Shown here one piece after another: positions 7,554 to 16,274 of a stretch of 64,000 nt of DNA. The DNA is from Algimonas ampicilliniresistens (GTDB lineage Bacteria > Pseudomonadota > Alphaproteobacteria > Caulobacterales > Maricaulaceae), in assembly GCF_030159955.1 (NCBI RefSeq), contig NZ_BSNK01000002.1:868001-932000 (forward strand), in the 5' to 3' direction. The position numbers and the translations under genes are program-made. Each line of letters starts with the position of its first letter. Position 1 is the first letter of the stretch. The notes under the pieces are model-generated. The model did not search any database, was not told the origin of the DNA, and saw only the letters and a list, made by a program, of their open reading frames with translations.

Positions 7554-8333
7554 ATGTTGGCAATGTCCAAACATCGCAGAGTCAAAAAGATGGCTCGTCA
7601 GACCGCACACCGCGCGGCGACGTTGACATTTGGCCTTCTGACAGGCCTCCTGCTAGCGGTCCCTGCTCACGCTCAAGATCCGAAACCGAATATCGATCTT
7701 CAATCGATCCAGCTTCCCTCGACCCCGCCAGCCTCTAACGGATTGTCCTATAATTTACCGACAGGGCCATCACGCGCCATTGATAGTTTCGACAATCTAT
7801 TCGTGCCAAGCTTGGATCTTCCGGTTGATGCGGTTGGCTCCACTCTATTCAAGCTCGATCTTTCAAATCCAAACTGTCTAAGCGGTTCAGCAAGCTGTGC
7901 GCGACGATCAGGCAGTGTTGATGTGGGGATTTCCAAATTCATTGCGGCCAAGCAGGATAACGGCATTGACCTTGTCCTACGTCCACGGGCGAGCTTCCGC
8001 TTCGATGATGATAGTAGCTCGGCTTTAGTCGGTGCCGTCGTTGAGATTGGTGAAGATTTGCGTCGCGGCTCCGAAATGGGGGCGAACACTTGGTACCTCT
8101 TTGCTGGCGCAGACGCCGAAGCGCTGACCTATTCACCTGATGGTGTCCGCCAACTCTCTTCGGGGCAATTCCATCTGCAAGACCGCATCATCGTTGGTGA
8201 TGCTCAAGCTGGCCTTGGTTACCGGATCGGCGATGCGGATGTTTCGCTGTCCTATCTACGCCGCGAAGCCAATGCAGAGGGCTTTAGCTACAATGAAGAC
8301 GCCGCGGCTCTGTCCTTCACCTGGAAACGTTAA
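7554..8333 (+). CDS. Predicted outer-membrane beta-barrel protein, exported
   Basis: About 259 residues. A basic N-terminus and a hydrophobic stretch ending AVPAHAQ give a clear signal peptide. The mature part alternates polar and hydrophobic residues (VLRPRASFRFDDD, TWYLFAGADAEALTY, DAQAGLGYRIGDADVSLSYLRRE) and ends in an aromatic/basic strand FTWKR, as expected for a barrel. The closing strands resemble LpxR-type lipid A deacylases, but I cannot confirm catalytic residues. I start at ATG 7554, which has AAAAGGAT 6 nt upstream, not at ATG 7521. Confidence 0.6.
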   Translation: MLAMSKHRRVKKMARQTAHRAATLTFGLLTGLLLAVPAHAQDPKPNIDLQSIQLPSTPPASNGLSYNLPTGPSRAIDSFDNLFVPSLDLPVDAVGSTLFKLDLSNPNCLSGSASCARRSGSVDVGISKFIAAKQDNGIDLVLRPRASFRFDDDSSSALVGAVVEIGEDLRRGSEMGANTWYLFAGADAEALTYSPDGVRQLSSGQFHLQDRIIVGDAQAGLGYRIGDADVSLSYLRREANAEGFSYNEDAAALSFTWKR

Positions 8334-8432
8334 GCGCAGCGACACTGTCGCGCTGACAGTCAGCAAACGACACAATATCGAATCCGTGTGACCGCTTGAA
8401 CATCCATGCGCGGTTGCGCATAGGCTCGCGCC

Positions 8433-9983
8433 ATGACCTTAGATGATCTCAAGTCCCGCGCAGTCTCCACGCCGTCTATCGCGTCCTTATTTGATGACGA
8501 ACCAGACCGGCTTGATCGGATGTGCCACAGAGTCGGACCTCTACGGGCGGATTTTTCCAAACAGCATGTGAGCGCGGACGATCTTGAGGCTTTGATTGCC
8601 ATGGCGGACACGCTGGATGTGCCGGGTTGGCAACAGCGTCTATTCGCGGGCGACCCGATCAATCAGTCCGAAAAGCGAGCGGTTCTTCATACGGCCTTGC
8701 GCGGTGTGGGCGGTAAGGCTGTGGCTGATGACGTCGCTGCTATGCGCGCGCGCATGGGACGTTTCGCGACAGACATTCGGTCTTCAAACAGGTTTGATGA
8801 TATTGTTCATATTGGCATTGGTGGATCTGACCTTGGGCCGCGTCTGGTCGCTGATGCCTTTGCGGCCACTCTGACGGCGTCACCGCGTCTGCATTTTGCC
8901 AATAATGTCGACGGCGCATCCGTCAATGATGCCATCCGGGGATTAGACCCGAAACGCACATTGGTGATCGTGGTGTCTAAATCCTTTGGGACGCAAGAAA
9001 CTAAGATGAACGCCGAGTCGGTTCGGGATTGGCTGACGGCAGCAGGATGCTCTGCGGCCGATCATGTTTTAGCAGTGTCGGCCAACCGTGACCGGGCAAT
9101 CGATTTCGGGATCGATCCGGATAATATTTTCGATTTTTGGGACTGGGTCGGTGGACGCTATTCCATCTGGAGCGCAGTTGGTCTGTCCTTGGCTATTGCT
9201 TACGGGCCGGATGCCTTTGGCGAGATGTTGGATGGTGCGGGCGCGATGGATCGACATTTCCGCGATACGCCAATGGCGGAAAACATCCCCGTTTTGATGG
9301 CGTTAATTGGGGTCTGGAACCGCAACGCACATGGTTATGATAGTTTGGCGGTGATCCCTTATGCGCGGCGTCTGCGGAAGCTAGCGGCGTTTCTACAGCA
9401 GTTGGAAATGGAGAGTAATGGCAAAGGCGCAACGCGCGACGGGGGACAGGCGGGACTTACCTGTCCTGTTATCTGGGGCGATGAAGGCACGAATGGTCAG
9501 CACGCATTCTTCCAATGGCTGCATCAGGGCACAAGTCATGGTGGTAATGGCGGTGCGCCTGTGGATTTTGTGGCTGTACTCAAAGATCACGAAGATCGTC
9601 CCGATCACCACCTTGCGCTCTTAGCCAATTGTTTCGCGCAATCCGAAGCACTCATGCTCGGCAAGGGTGAGGCTGTTGTCCGGCAGGAAAATGCGGACCG
9701 CGAAGACATTGACAGTCTGGCTCCGCAAAAAACCTTTCCGGGCAATCGTCCGTCAACGACCCTCACACTAGATGCGCTGACCCCATCGGCTATTGGTCAC
9801 TTGATCGCGCTCTATGAACACAAGACGTTCGTGCAGGGCGTAATCTGGGGGCTGAATAGTTTTGACCAATGGGGTGTTGAGCTTGGCAAAGTTCTAGCGG
9901 AGACGATTTTGTCAGAGTTGGAGAGCGGTGAGGCTGGTCAACATGATCCATCAACAATCGCCCTCATTCGCATGGCGCGATAA
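8433..9983 (+). CDS. pgi: Glucose-6-phosphate isomerase
   Basis: A 516-residue cytoplasmic enzyme that interconverts glucose 6-phosphate and fructose 6-phosphate. Both family signatures are present: a DWVGGRYSIWSAVGLSLAI block near residues 235-253 and a NSFDQWGVELGKVLA block near residues 476-490. HIGIGGSDLGPRL near residue 128 is the sugar-phosphate loop. A 6-bp perfect hairpin (ATGCGC-GGTT-GCGCAT, 8406-8421) sits just upstream of the start codon. The gene is monocistronic by spacing. Products of galU, ugd and the phosphomannomutase in this window draw on the same sugar-phosphate pool. Confidence 0.96.
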   Translation: MTLDDLKSRAVSTPSIASLFDDEPDRLDRMCHRVGPLRADFSKQHVSADDLEALIAMADTLDVPGWQQRLFAGDPINQSEKRAVLHTALRGVGGKAVADDVAAMRARMGRFATDIRSSNRFDDIVHIGIGGSDLGPRLVADAFAATLTASPRLHFANNVDGASVNDAIRGLDPKRTLVIVVSKSFGTQETKMNAESVRDWLTAAGCSAADHVLAVSANRDRAIDFGIDPDNIFDFWDWVGGRYSIWSAVGLSLAIAYGPDAFGEMLDGAGAMDRHFRDTPMAENIPVLMALIGVWNRNAHGYDSLAVIPYARRLRKLAAFLQQLEMESNGKGATRDGGQAGLTCPVIWGDEGTNGQHAFFQWLHQGTSHGGNGGAPVDFVAVLKDHEDRPDHHLALLANCFAQSEALMLGKGEAVVRQENADREDIDSLAPQKTFPGNRPSTTLTLDALTPSAIGHLIALYEHKTFVQGVIWGLNSFDQWGVELGKVLAETILSELESGEAGQHDPSTIALIRMAR

Positions 9984-10094
9984 CCCATGTTATTGGTTGC
10001 TCGATTGAAGTAGTTTAAGCGGCCACAACATATTAAAGCTCAATCGGATCTGGACGGAACCCGAGTTGAGTCATGGTTCGCGAAGGGGCCCAAT

Positions 10095-10472
10095 TTGACC
10101 ACCGTCTTCACCGGCGATGTTCTGATTGTCGAAGACAATTTTATCATCGCCATGGACGTCGAAGAGCTTGTAACTGAGCTTGGAGCGACCATAGTCCATA
10201 TTGCTAGCTCGTGCGACCAAGCTCTCAGCGCGATCAAGTCAGCCGAAATTACGGCAGCAATCCTCGATTTCAATCTCGATAATGATACATCTGTATCCGT
10301 TGCTGACGCGTTGCAGGAACGCGGTATCCCGTTTGTTTTTGCCACGGGTTATAGTGATCTCTCGATCCTTCCAGAGCGTTATCAGAGCCAGCCTCTGCTA
10401 AAAAAGCCTTACACGCGTGAGGATATCGCCATAGCATTTGGCCCAGTTAGTGACAGCCCATCCGATAGCTAG
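10095..10472 (+). CDS. Single-domain response regulator of the FATGUY type
   Basis: A 125-residue stand-alone receiver domain with no output domain. Visible are the acidic VEDN pocket, the phospho-acceptor Asp in AAILDFNL and the conserved Lys in LLKKPYT. PFVFATGYS matches the PFxFATGY signature of FATGUY receivers, which in alphaproteobacteria act as phosphate shuttles, often in general stress signalling. Start is TTG 10095, preceded by AAGGGG. No histidine kinase is adjacent. The gene lies between pgi and hisS with a 40-nt gap to hisS. Confidence 0.82.
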   Translation: MTTVFTGDVLIVEDNFIIAMDVEELVTELGATIVHIASSCDQALSAIKSAEITAAILDFNLDNDTSVSVADALQERGIPFVFATGYSDLSILPERYQSQPLLKKPYTREDIAIAFGPVSDSPSDS

Positions 10473-10512
10473 GCTTGCCGCTCCTCGCGCCGCCCGCTAG
10501 GGGCGCGGCGCT

Positions 10513-12006
10513 ATGGCCCAGAAATCGAAAAAGCAGAATAAACCTTTCCGCCCAAAGGCACGCCGACCGCGTGGATTTGAGGATCGCCCGGCAGATGTCA
10601 TGCGCGCGGAAGCTGCGCTCGTCGCAAGTGCGTTCGCGGTCTATGATTCTTTTGGTTTCGAGCCACTTCAAACGCCTGCTTTCGAATATGCCGATGCACT
10701 CGGAAAATTTCTACCGGACGAAGATCGCCCCAATGTCGGGGTTTTCGCTTTGCAGGATGATGATGAGCAGTGGTTATCACTGCGCTATGATCTGACCGCC
10801 CCGCTCGCACGCTATGTGGCAGAAAATTACGATGGTATTCCGAAACCATTTCGGCGCTATCAGGCTGGCTCTGTTTTTCGGAATGAGAAGCCTGGCCCGG
10901 GTCGCTTCAGAGAATTCACCCAGTGCGACGCTGATACGGTCGGCGCGGGTGGTGCTGTTGCCGATGCAGAAATGATCATGGTCGCGGCTGAGGTCGCGCG
11001 GGCGGCTGGCCTAGGGGATGATCAATATGCTGTGCGCGTGAACAACCGCAAACTCCTTGACGGTATTCTTGAAGCCTCGGGTGTTGCTAATACAGAAGAG
11101 GGCGCGATGCAGCGCTTACAAGTTCTGCGCGCGATCGATAAGTTGGACCGGCTGGGCGAAGATGGCGTCGAAGCTTTATTGGGTGAAGGCCGCGAAGATG
11201 AGTCCGGCGACTATACCAAGGGGGCAAAGCTGAACCCGGCTGGGATCCGCGCTGTTCTCGGTTTCACCACAGCGTCAGACCCCGACCGCGAAGTCACTTT
11301 GGCAACTCTGTCCGGATTGGTCGGCATCTCTGATCGCGGCAAGGCGGGCGTTGATGAGTTGGCGGAGATCGACCGATTGTTGACAGCGACTGGTTTCGGT
11401 CCGGAGCGCGTGAGTTTCGACACATCGGTTGTTCGCGGTCTTGGCTATTATACCGGTCCCGTTTTTGAGCTGGAGTTACTCGCTGAAATTACCGACCGTA
11501 AGGGCCGCCCAGTCCGGATCGGCTCGATTGGCGGTGGCGGTCGTTATGATGATCTGGTCTCGCGTTTTCGTGGCCAAGCGGTTCCGGCAACGGGCTTTTC
11601 CTTTGGCGTGTCGCGGTTCGTGACCGCATTGGAGCGCATGGATGCGCTGGTTGCTGCCGCGCAACCACCTGTTCTAATCACTGTTTTCGACCGTGCTTTG
11701 CTGCCCAACTATTTCCAACTTGCCTCTGAGCTTCGGGCGGCCGGCATCCGGGCAGAAGTCTTCACCGGATCGGGCAATGTAACCAAGCAGCTGAAATATG
11801 CGGATCGCCGCGGCGTGACCTTAGCGGTTCTGATTGGGTCGGATGAGGCGGCAGCCGGCGAGGTGACAATCAAGGATCTTGTCCTTGGCGCGGAAATGGC
11901 GAAAGCGATTGAGACAAATGAAGAGTGGAAGTCGGCACGACCCGCCCAACAAACGGTCAGCCGTGATCAAGCTGTCGCCACGATCCGAGATATGATGTCA
12001 GAATAA
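10513..12006 (+). CDS. hisS: Histidyl-tRNA synthetase, alphaproteobacterial type
   Basis: A 497-residue class II synthetase that charges tRNA-His. Motif 1 lies in the N-terminal block, and motif 2 reads FRNEKPGPGRFREFTQCDADTVG in place of the canonical bacterial FRYERPQ.GRYRQF form. The histidine A block (RGLGYYTGPVFEL) and motif 3 (GGGGRYDDLVSRF, GFSFGVSRF) follow, then an anticodon-binding domain. This variant motif 2 belongs to the alphaproteobacterial lineage whose tRNA-His lost the extra G-1. The AGGGG Shine-Dalgarno lies in the loop of a GC-rich hairpin. Confidence 0.93.
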   Translation: MAQKSKKQNKPFRPKARRPRGFEDRPADVMRAEAALVASAFAVYDSFGFEPLQTPAFEYADALGKFLPDEDRPNVGVFALQDDDEQWLSLRYDLTAPLARYVAENYDGIPKPFRRYQAGSVFRNEKPGPGRFREFTQCDADTVGAGGAVADAEMIMVAAEVARAAGLGDDQYAVRVNNRKLLDGILEASGVANTEEGAMQRLQVLRAIDKLDRLGEDGVEALLGEGREDESGDYTKGAKLNPAGIRAVLGFTTASDPDREVTLATLSGLVGISDRGKAGVDELAEIDRLLTATGFGPERVSFDTSVVRGLGYYTGPVFELELLAEITDRKGRPVRIGSIGGGGRYDDLVSRFRGQAVPATGFSFGVSRFVTALERMDALVAAAQPPVLITVFDRALLPNYFQLASELRAAGIRAEVFTGSGNVTKQLKYADRRGVTLAVLIGSDEAAAGEVTIKDLVLGAEMAKAIETNEEWKSARPAQQTVSRDQAVATIRDMMSE

Positions 12007-12027
12007 GTGTGAGCCACCCGAAAAGGG

Positions 12028-12073
12028 GGGCAGCTTGCGCGTTCGTCAGGGGAGGGAATGGCGCAAGCCGCCC
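12028..12073. other. GC-rich hairpin downstream of hisS
   Basis: GGGC-A-GCTTGCGC (12028-12040) pairs with GCGCAAGC-C-GCCC (12061-12073) around a 20-nt loop, with one mismatch. No T-run follows on the plus strand, so it is not a classical terminator, although it may stabilise or end the hisS mRNA. A second small repeat, GTTAAG/CTTAAC (12075-12080/12092-12097), follows. Confidence 0.4.
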
Positions 12074-12160
12074 AGTTAAGGGATGATCTTGCTTAACCCC
12101 TCAATCGTGACCTCAGCATGACGATTGGCTGACATGTTTGTGAGAGAATGCACCTCGCGC

Positions 12161-12192
12161 AAAAAAAAGGCCCGAACGCGAACGTTCGAGCC
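12161..12192 (-). terminator. Strong minus-strand terminator with UUCG tetraloop
   Basis: Read on the minus strand: GGCTCGAACG, loop TTCG, CGTTCGGGCC (one wobble pair), then eight T. It cannot serve hisS, which ends on the plus strand with no T-run. A short minus-strand transcript must therefore start within the next few hundred bases to the right, but no known minus-strand gene is there. Confidence 0.75.
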
Positions 12193-12221
12193 AAGTTGAA
12201 AAGAGAGAGACCGCGAACGGC

Positions 12222-12269
12222 CTAATGACGGAGTAGGATGTTCGCTCTGAACACTCCCTGAATGTCCAT
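12222..12269 (-). CDS. Possible 15-codon ORF in the short minus-strand transcript
   Basis: MDIQGVFRANILLRH followed by TAG, 30 nt before the UUCG terminator. The same frame stays open further upstream, antisense to the start of the MBL gene, so a longer peptide with a TTG start is conceivable. There is no convincing Shine-Dalgarno. The transcript could equally be a non-coding RNA. I list it because the terminator needs a transcript to terminate. Confidence 0.2.
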   Translation of the reverse strand: MDIQGVFRANILLRH

Positions 12270-12320
12270 TTTGTCATGCACGGCGTTGACGTAGCTCTCA
12301 TTGCCCCCGACATGGGCGCC

Positions 12321-12995
12321 ATGCTTGAACTTAAGATCATTCCCGTCACCCCGTTCCAACAAAATTGTTCTCTGCTCTACGATACGGAGACGATGAAGGG
12401 GGTTCTGATCGATCCGGGCGGTGAAGTGGACCGCTTGCGCGCTAAGCTACAGGAATTCGGCGTCACCCTAACTGAAATCTGGCTGACGCATGGCCATCTC
12501 GATCATGCGGGCGGGGCGGATCAGCTACGCGAGGAAACGGGTGTCCCGGTCATCGGTCCGCATAAGGACGACCAGTTCTGGATGGATGAGATTGGAGATC
12601 ACTGGGCACGTTATGGCCATCCTGGTATGGGCCGCGCCGTGGTCCCGGACCGCTATCTGGATGAGGGCGATCAGTTAAAACTCGGCGATATCACCTTCGA
12701 TGTCTCGCATACGCCCGGTCACACGCCGGGCCATGTGGTGATCCACAATCAAGACATGAAGATCGCCTTTGTCGGGGATGTCCTATTTGAGGGCTCAATC
12801 GGGAGAACGGATTTCCCCAAAGGTAATCACGCGCAGCTGATCGACAGTATCAAGACCAAACTTTTCCCACTGGGCGATGAGATGCGGTTCGTGCCAGGTC
12901 ACGGGAATATGAGCACATTCGGACAAGAACGGCGGCACAATCCATTTGTCGGGGAAGGCGCGACATCTGGGCCGAACACAAGTGGACCTGGCTAA
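12321..12995 (+). CDS. MBL-fold metallo-hydrolase (glyoxalase II-like, YcbL type)
   Basis: About 224 residues. It carries the metallo-beta-lactamase motif THGHLDHAGG (HxHxDH), a downstream His in HTPGHTPGH, Asp in FVGDVLFEGSIGRTD and a final His in PGHG, enough ligands for two metal ions. The N-terminus LKIIPVTPFQQNC is typical of YcbL-like hydrolases, which act on S-lactoylglutathione-like thioesters; the substrate here is not shown. I choose ATG 12321 by family length; ATGs at 12276 and 12312 are in frame, and none has a good Shine-Dalgarno. The gene ends overlapping the convergent YdbH-like gene. Confidence 0.82.
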   Translation: MLELKIIPVTPFQQNCSLLYDTETMKGVLIDPGGEVDRLRAKLQEFGVTLTEIWLTHGHLDHAGGADQLREETGVPVIGPHKDDQFWMDEIGDHWARYGHPGMGRAVVPDRYLDEGDQLKLGDITFDVSHTPGHTPGHVVIHNQDMKIAFVGDVLFEGSIGRTDFPKGNHAQLIDSIKTKLFPLGDEMRFVPGHGNMSTFGQERRHNPFVGEGATSGPNTSGPG

Positions 12996-15900
12996 GGCTG
13001 ACTGTCGGTCTGCTGCTGGCTGACGACCGATGCGACGATCCGCTCTTGTAGGCCATTCGGATTGAGACTTCTCGCGATATTGAACAACTCGCCCTCGACC
13101 GTGATAGCGAACTGAAACGGAACACCGTACAGCACTTCAGGGTTGGAGCCGGTAAACAGAACGCCCATTTCTATGTCGCCATCCAGCGGTCCGTCAATTT
13201 CGAGAAATAGAGCCTCGTAATTGAAATCTTCGAGCGCTTTAATAGCTTGTTGTGCATACTCATTCGGTAGGGCGTCGACTCCACCCTGGCTCTTGAAGCG
13301 GATGGTGCCCCCATTGCGGACTTCAAGCCGCCCATCATCCACACGTACATCGATACCACGCACGAGGACCGGAATTGTGCCGACCAATGTGCCTGTTGCG
13401 GATAGTCGGCCATCGCCAATGTCTTTCAGGAACTCACCAATTTCGACCTCGGCAACCCTGAGAACAACGCGGTTTTCCACGGCACTATAAACCCAAGTGA
13501 ATGGATCGAACGAAACCTGACCCTCACCAAAGGGGAAAACCGCTTCGGAAATTTCAACACCGTCAGCCACCAAGGCATAAACGAGTTCACCATTCTCCAA
13601 CGGAAAGCCCGGATCGAAACTGCGAATGCGCAAACGCTGGTCGGGGGCTGTGACAATCGGAAAGAGTGAGGTGAGTTCAATTTGTCCCGACAGGCCCGTG
13701 ATCGGACCAGGTGCGGTGCCGAGCGACATGTCAAAAATTTCAATGGAGCCCGTGCCGGATGGCGGCGTCTCACCGCCAAATAAGATATGGAGTTTGGCAT
13801 CAACGATGCCATCGACCCGTGCAATCTTACCGCGCAGGGCTGGCGCCATCTCTTGCGGTTGTAAGCCACCAGGTTTGAAACGAAGGCGGTCGATCGTGAC
13901 GTCGGCTTCACCCTGACCGTCGATCATTCGGTAGACGATATTAACCGGTGTATCTGGCACACGGGGCAGAAATGTTAGCGCCTGTCCGGAAAAGATGCCC
14001 GCGTCGACGGTCAAGTCACCAGATACTGGCAGAACCGGAAGCGGTATCGCATCCTCCGTCTGCGAGATCATGCGCACCCGTCCGCCACTATAGTTCATTG
14101 TATAGCGCTCAATCGTGCCTGCTGCATCCACAGCCATGCCGCGCACGACATAGCCGGGCGTGATCAGTGTTGATGCAGGTGCAGTCATGGAGAAGGATAG
14201 CGGGGCATCAGCTGACAGACCGACCGTCAATTCACCCTCTGGTAAAGTGAGATCTGTGCCGATGACAGGGAAGGTTTCCGATTTGACGCTGACGTCGGAA
14301 AATCCGACGTCCCAATTTTGGGCTATGTTTTGGACCCGACCCGCGATCTTGGCGCTGCCAACCTGTAGAAAGAGCGTGGCGACATCTAACGAGTCAGTTG
14401 CGGGTCTGACGGCGGAGAAACTTGCATCGCTGAGATTGGTCTGGATCGTAGTGATAGCCGATGCGGTGCGCGCGTAAACCGGCGAGCGTGGGGCGATAGA
14501 TCCGGAGAAATTTTCAACACGCCAGTCAGACGTTGTTTCCAGCTTTGAGAACGTCAGCTTGCGGTCAGGTTTGTAGTCAAGTTGGGTCCGACCCGCATTA
14601 AGTCGCATGTTCAGGACACCCCCTGCGGTCAAACTTTCAACATAACCCCCGGGAATGTCACCGTTATAATCGACGGCCCAGCGGAGCATCAGGCGAGAAG
14701 GGCTGTCCAATGGAGCGTCATACTCAAAACCGACTGATAAAGGAGCGACCCGCGCGGGCCGTCCCGCTCGGGTCGTGGCACGCCATGGCGCGTGTGTTTT
14801 AAACTGTCCCGTTGCGCTCGCTATCCCGTCAATAGTCAATCCATCGTTTGACCGAATGCGGACATTCAGAGGGTTGAGCGAAAGAGGGAGGGGGCGAGAG
14901 AGATCGATCTGAGTGTTGAGCGAAAACTCGCCTGAATTATCCTGATAGCGGTAGAAAGCCATGTCTGCGACAGGCGAGAGAATAGCGGTTGTCTTTTTCG
15001 TCTTCACGGTCATTGGCCCGCGCAGAGACAGCTGTCTTTGTTGTTTGTTGAGCAAAAGTGATACGGATGCGTCCAACTCAGCGCCGATGAGTAAATCTGC
15101 GACCGGACCCACCAGACTGGGCGCGAAATTTTTTGCGACAGGCGTATCTGACAACAGGTCAGCTAAGCTGAGTGTCCGCGAGAGAGATTTGCGTCGGTCT
15201 GCATTTGTCACGGTTAAGTCCGTGATCTGTGCATCAATGTCCGCGGTGGCAGACCCATCGACCCATCGTCCGTCAATCGTTACCTTCTTTAGCTCGCCAG
15301 CCAGACCCGCAGATGCGTCGAACGCGCCGCCTTGCAATCGGGCGCGACCCGAGAGCGAGCTATCATCTGGATTGAAAATTGCTGTGGTAGACAAAACTGT
15401 GTCGCGCACATTACCGGATGGATGATTGAGCGTCAGTCGTGTCTCTGGGGCCTCTACAGACACGGGTTTGCCCTGCCGCTCAATCGAAACAGGTCCGGCC
15501 GCAGTCACACTCACGCCGTCGCGGGTTAGCGTGGTTTCTGCTAACCTGCCGTCGAAGGTGAAGGCCTCAAGGCTCTTAATGGTGGCGTCTCCCGAAACGG
15601 GAACGTTGCCGAAGGGCGTTTTCAACAGGATTGTGCCGCGTTCGACCTCAATCCCATCAGGGGGTAACGCAACGCCACCGCTACCTGTCGAGGGCGGACG
15701 CCAGCCATCAACAATTTGCCCAGTCTCATCGACCGTGATCGTCGCATCTAATCCCGTGAAGACGAGGCGTTCTACGGCCCCGTTCAGAAGCTCTCGCCAT
15801 TGGTATGAGGCTTGCAAGCGATCAATAGTAAGAAACGGGTCGTCCTCATAGGACAGGCGGATGTTGCGAATATCTGCTGATCTACCGTTTGCGGATCTGA

Positions 15901-16096
15901 TTTTCAGGTCCGCGTCAATGCCGAGGGAGCCGAGATAGGTGATCGCTTGACGTTCGACCAACTCATATCGATTGGACCAGGCCCAGGCGGCGGCCAGCGC
16001 AATAATCAGCAGCGCCGTCGCAACCAGCCAGGCCAGAATACGGAGCGCGCGCTGAAGGGGTTTGCGCTTCTTGTTTGCATGGATGGCCGCGCTCAT
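12992..16096 (-). CDS. YdbH-family intermembrane transport protein
   Basis: A 1034-residue protein with one N-terminal membrane anchor (about residues 17-40) and a long beta-rich periplasmic part. The C-terminal region (LVGTIPVLVRGIDVRVDDGRLEV through VLYGVPFQFAITVEGE) matches the YdbH/dicarboxylate-transport domain. In E. coli, YdbH, TamB and YhdP form bridge-like proteins carrying phospholipids between the membranes. No small YnbE/YdbL partners are next to it here. It is divergent from the M23 peptidase gene, with about 100 bp between them. Confidence 0.75.
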   Translation of the reverse strand: MSAAIHANKKRKPLQRALRILAWLVATALLIIALAAAWAWSNRYELVERQAITYLGSLGIDADLKIRSANGRSADIRNIRLSYEDDPFLTIDRLQASYQWRELLNGAVERLVFTGLDATITVDETGQIVDGWRPPSTGSGGVALPPDGIEVERGTILLKTPFGNVPVSGDATIKSLEAFTFDGRLAETTLTRDGVSVTAAGPVSIERQGKPVSVEAPETRLTLNHPSGNVRDTVLSTTAIFNPDDSSLSGRARLQGGAFDASAGLAGELKKVTIDGRWVDGSATADIDAQITDLTVTNADRRKSLSRTLSLADLLSDTPVAKNFAPSLVGPVADLLIGAELDASVSLLLNKQQRQLSLRGPMTVKTKKTTAILSPVADMAFYRYQDNSGEFSLNTQIDLSRPLPLSLNPLNVRIRSNDGLTIDGIASATGQFKTHAPWRATTRAGRPARVAPLSVGFEYDAPLDSPSRLMLRWAVDYNGDIPGGYVESLTAGGVLNMRLNAGRTQLDYKPDRKLTFSKLETTSDWRVENFSGSIAPRSPVYARTASAITTIQTNLSDASFSAVRPATDSLDVATLFLQVGSAKIAGRVQNIAQNWDVGFSDVSVKSETFPVIGTDLTLPEGELTVGLSADAPLSFSMTAPASTLITPGYVVRGMAVDAAGTIERYTMNYSGGRVRMISQTEDAIPLPVLPVSGDLTVDAGIFSGQALTFLPRVPDTPVNIVYRMIDGQGEADVTIDRLRFKPGGLQPQEMAPALRGKIARVDGIVDAKLHILFGGETPPSGTGSIEIFDMSLGTAPGPITGLSGQIELTSLFPIVTAPDQRLRIRSFDPGFPLENGELVYALVADGVEISEAVFPFGEGQVSFDPFTWVYSAVENRVVLRVAEVEIGEFLKDIGDGRLSATGTLVGTIPVLVRGIDVRVDDGRLEVRNGGTIRFKSQGGVDALPNEYAQQAIKALEDFNYEALFLEIDGPLDGDIEMGVLFTGSNPEVLYGVPFQFAITVEGELFNIARSLNPNGLQERIVASVVSQQQTDSQP

Positions 16097-16199
16097 GCCA
16101 GAACACTTACGCGGGCTAATCTGAACCCACCATAAAAAAGCGGTAAGGTGACTGAGTTCGACAATAGAGTTAACACTTTACGAAGGGGAGGCGGGCACA

Positions 16200-16274
16200 A
16201 TGGGAAGCAAGCCAAACCCAGTGACACATTCCGACCCTGACACAGTGCCCAAGGACGACACGACACATGACTGA
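16200..16274 (+). CDS. Possible 24-codon upstream ORF overlapping the M23 peptidase start
   Basis: This short polar ORF (starts MGSKPNPVTHSD, ends DDTTHD) has the best ribosome site in the region, GAAGGGGAGG 8 nt before its ATG. It ends at 16274, overlapping the first codons of the peptidase gene (ATG at 16267) in another frame. It looks like a translational coupling device or a very small protein. The peptidase start itself has only AAGGACG 10 nt upstream. Confidence 0.4.
   Translation: MGSKPNPVTHSDPDTVPKDDTTHD

Noticed and set aside
10057-10085. GGAAC upstream of the FATGUY receiver as a possible EcfG general-stress promoter
   Set aside because: The expected CGTT at a spacing of 16-17 bp is missing; the nearest GGTT is at the wrong distance.
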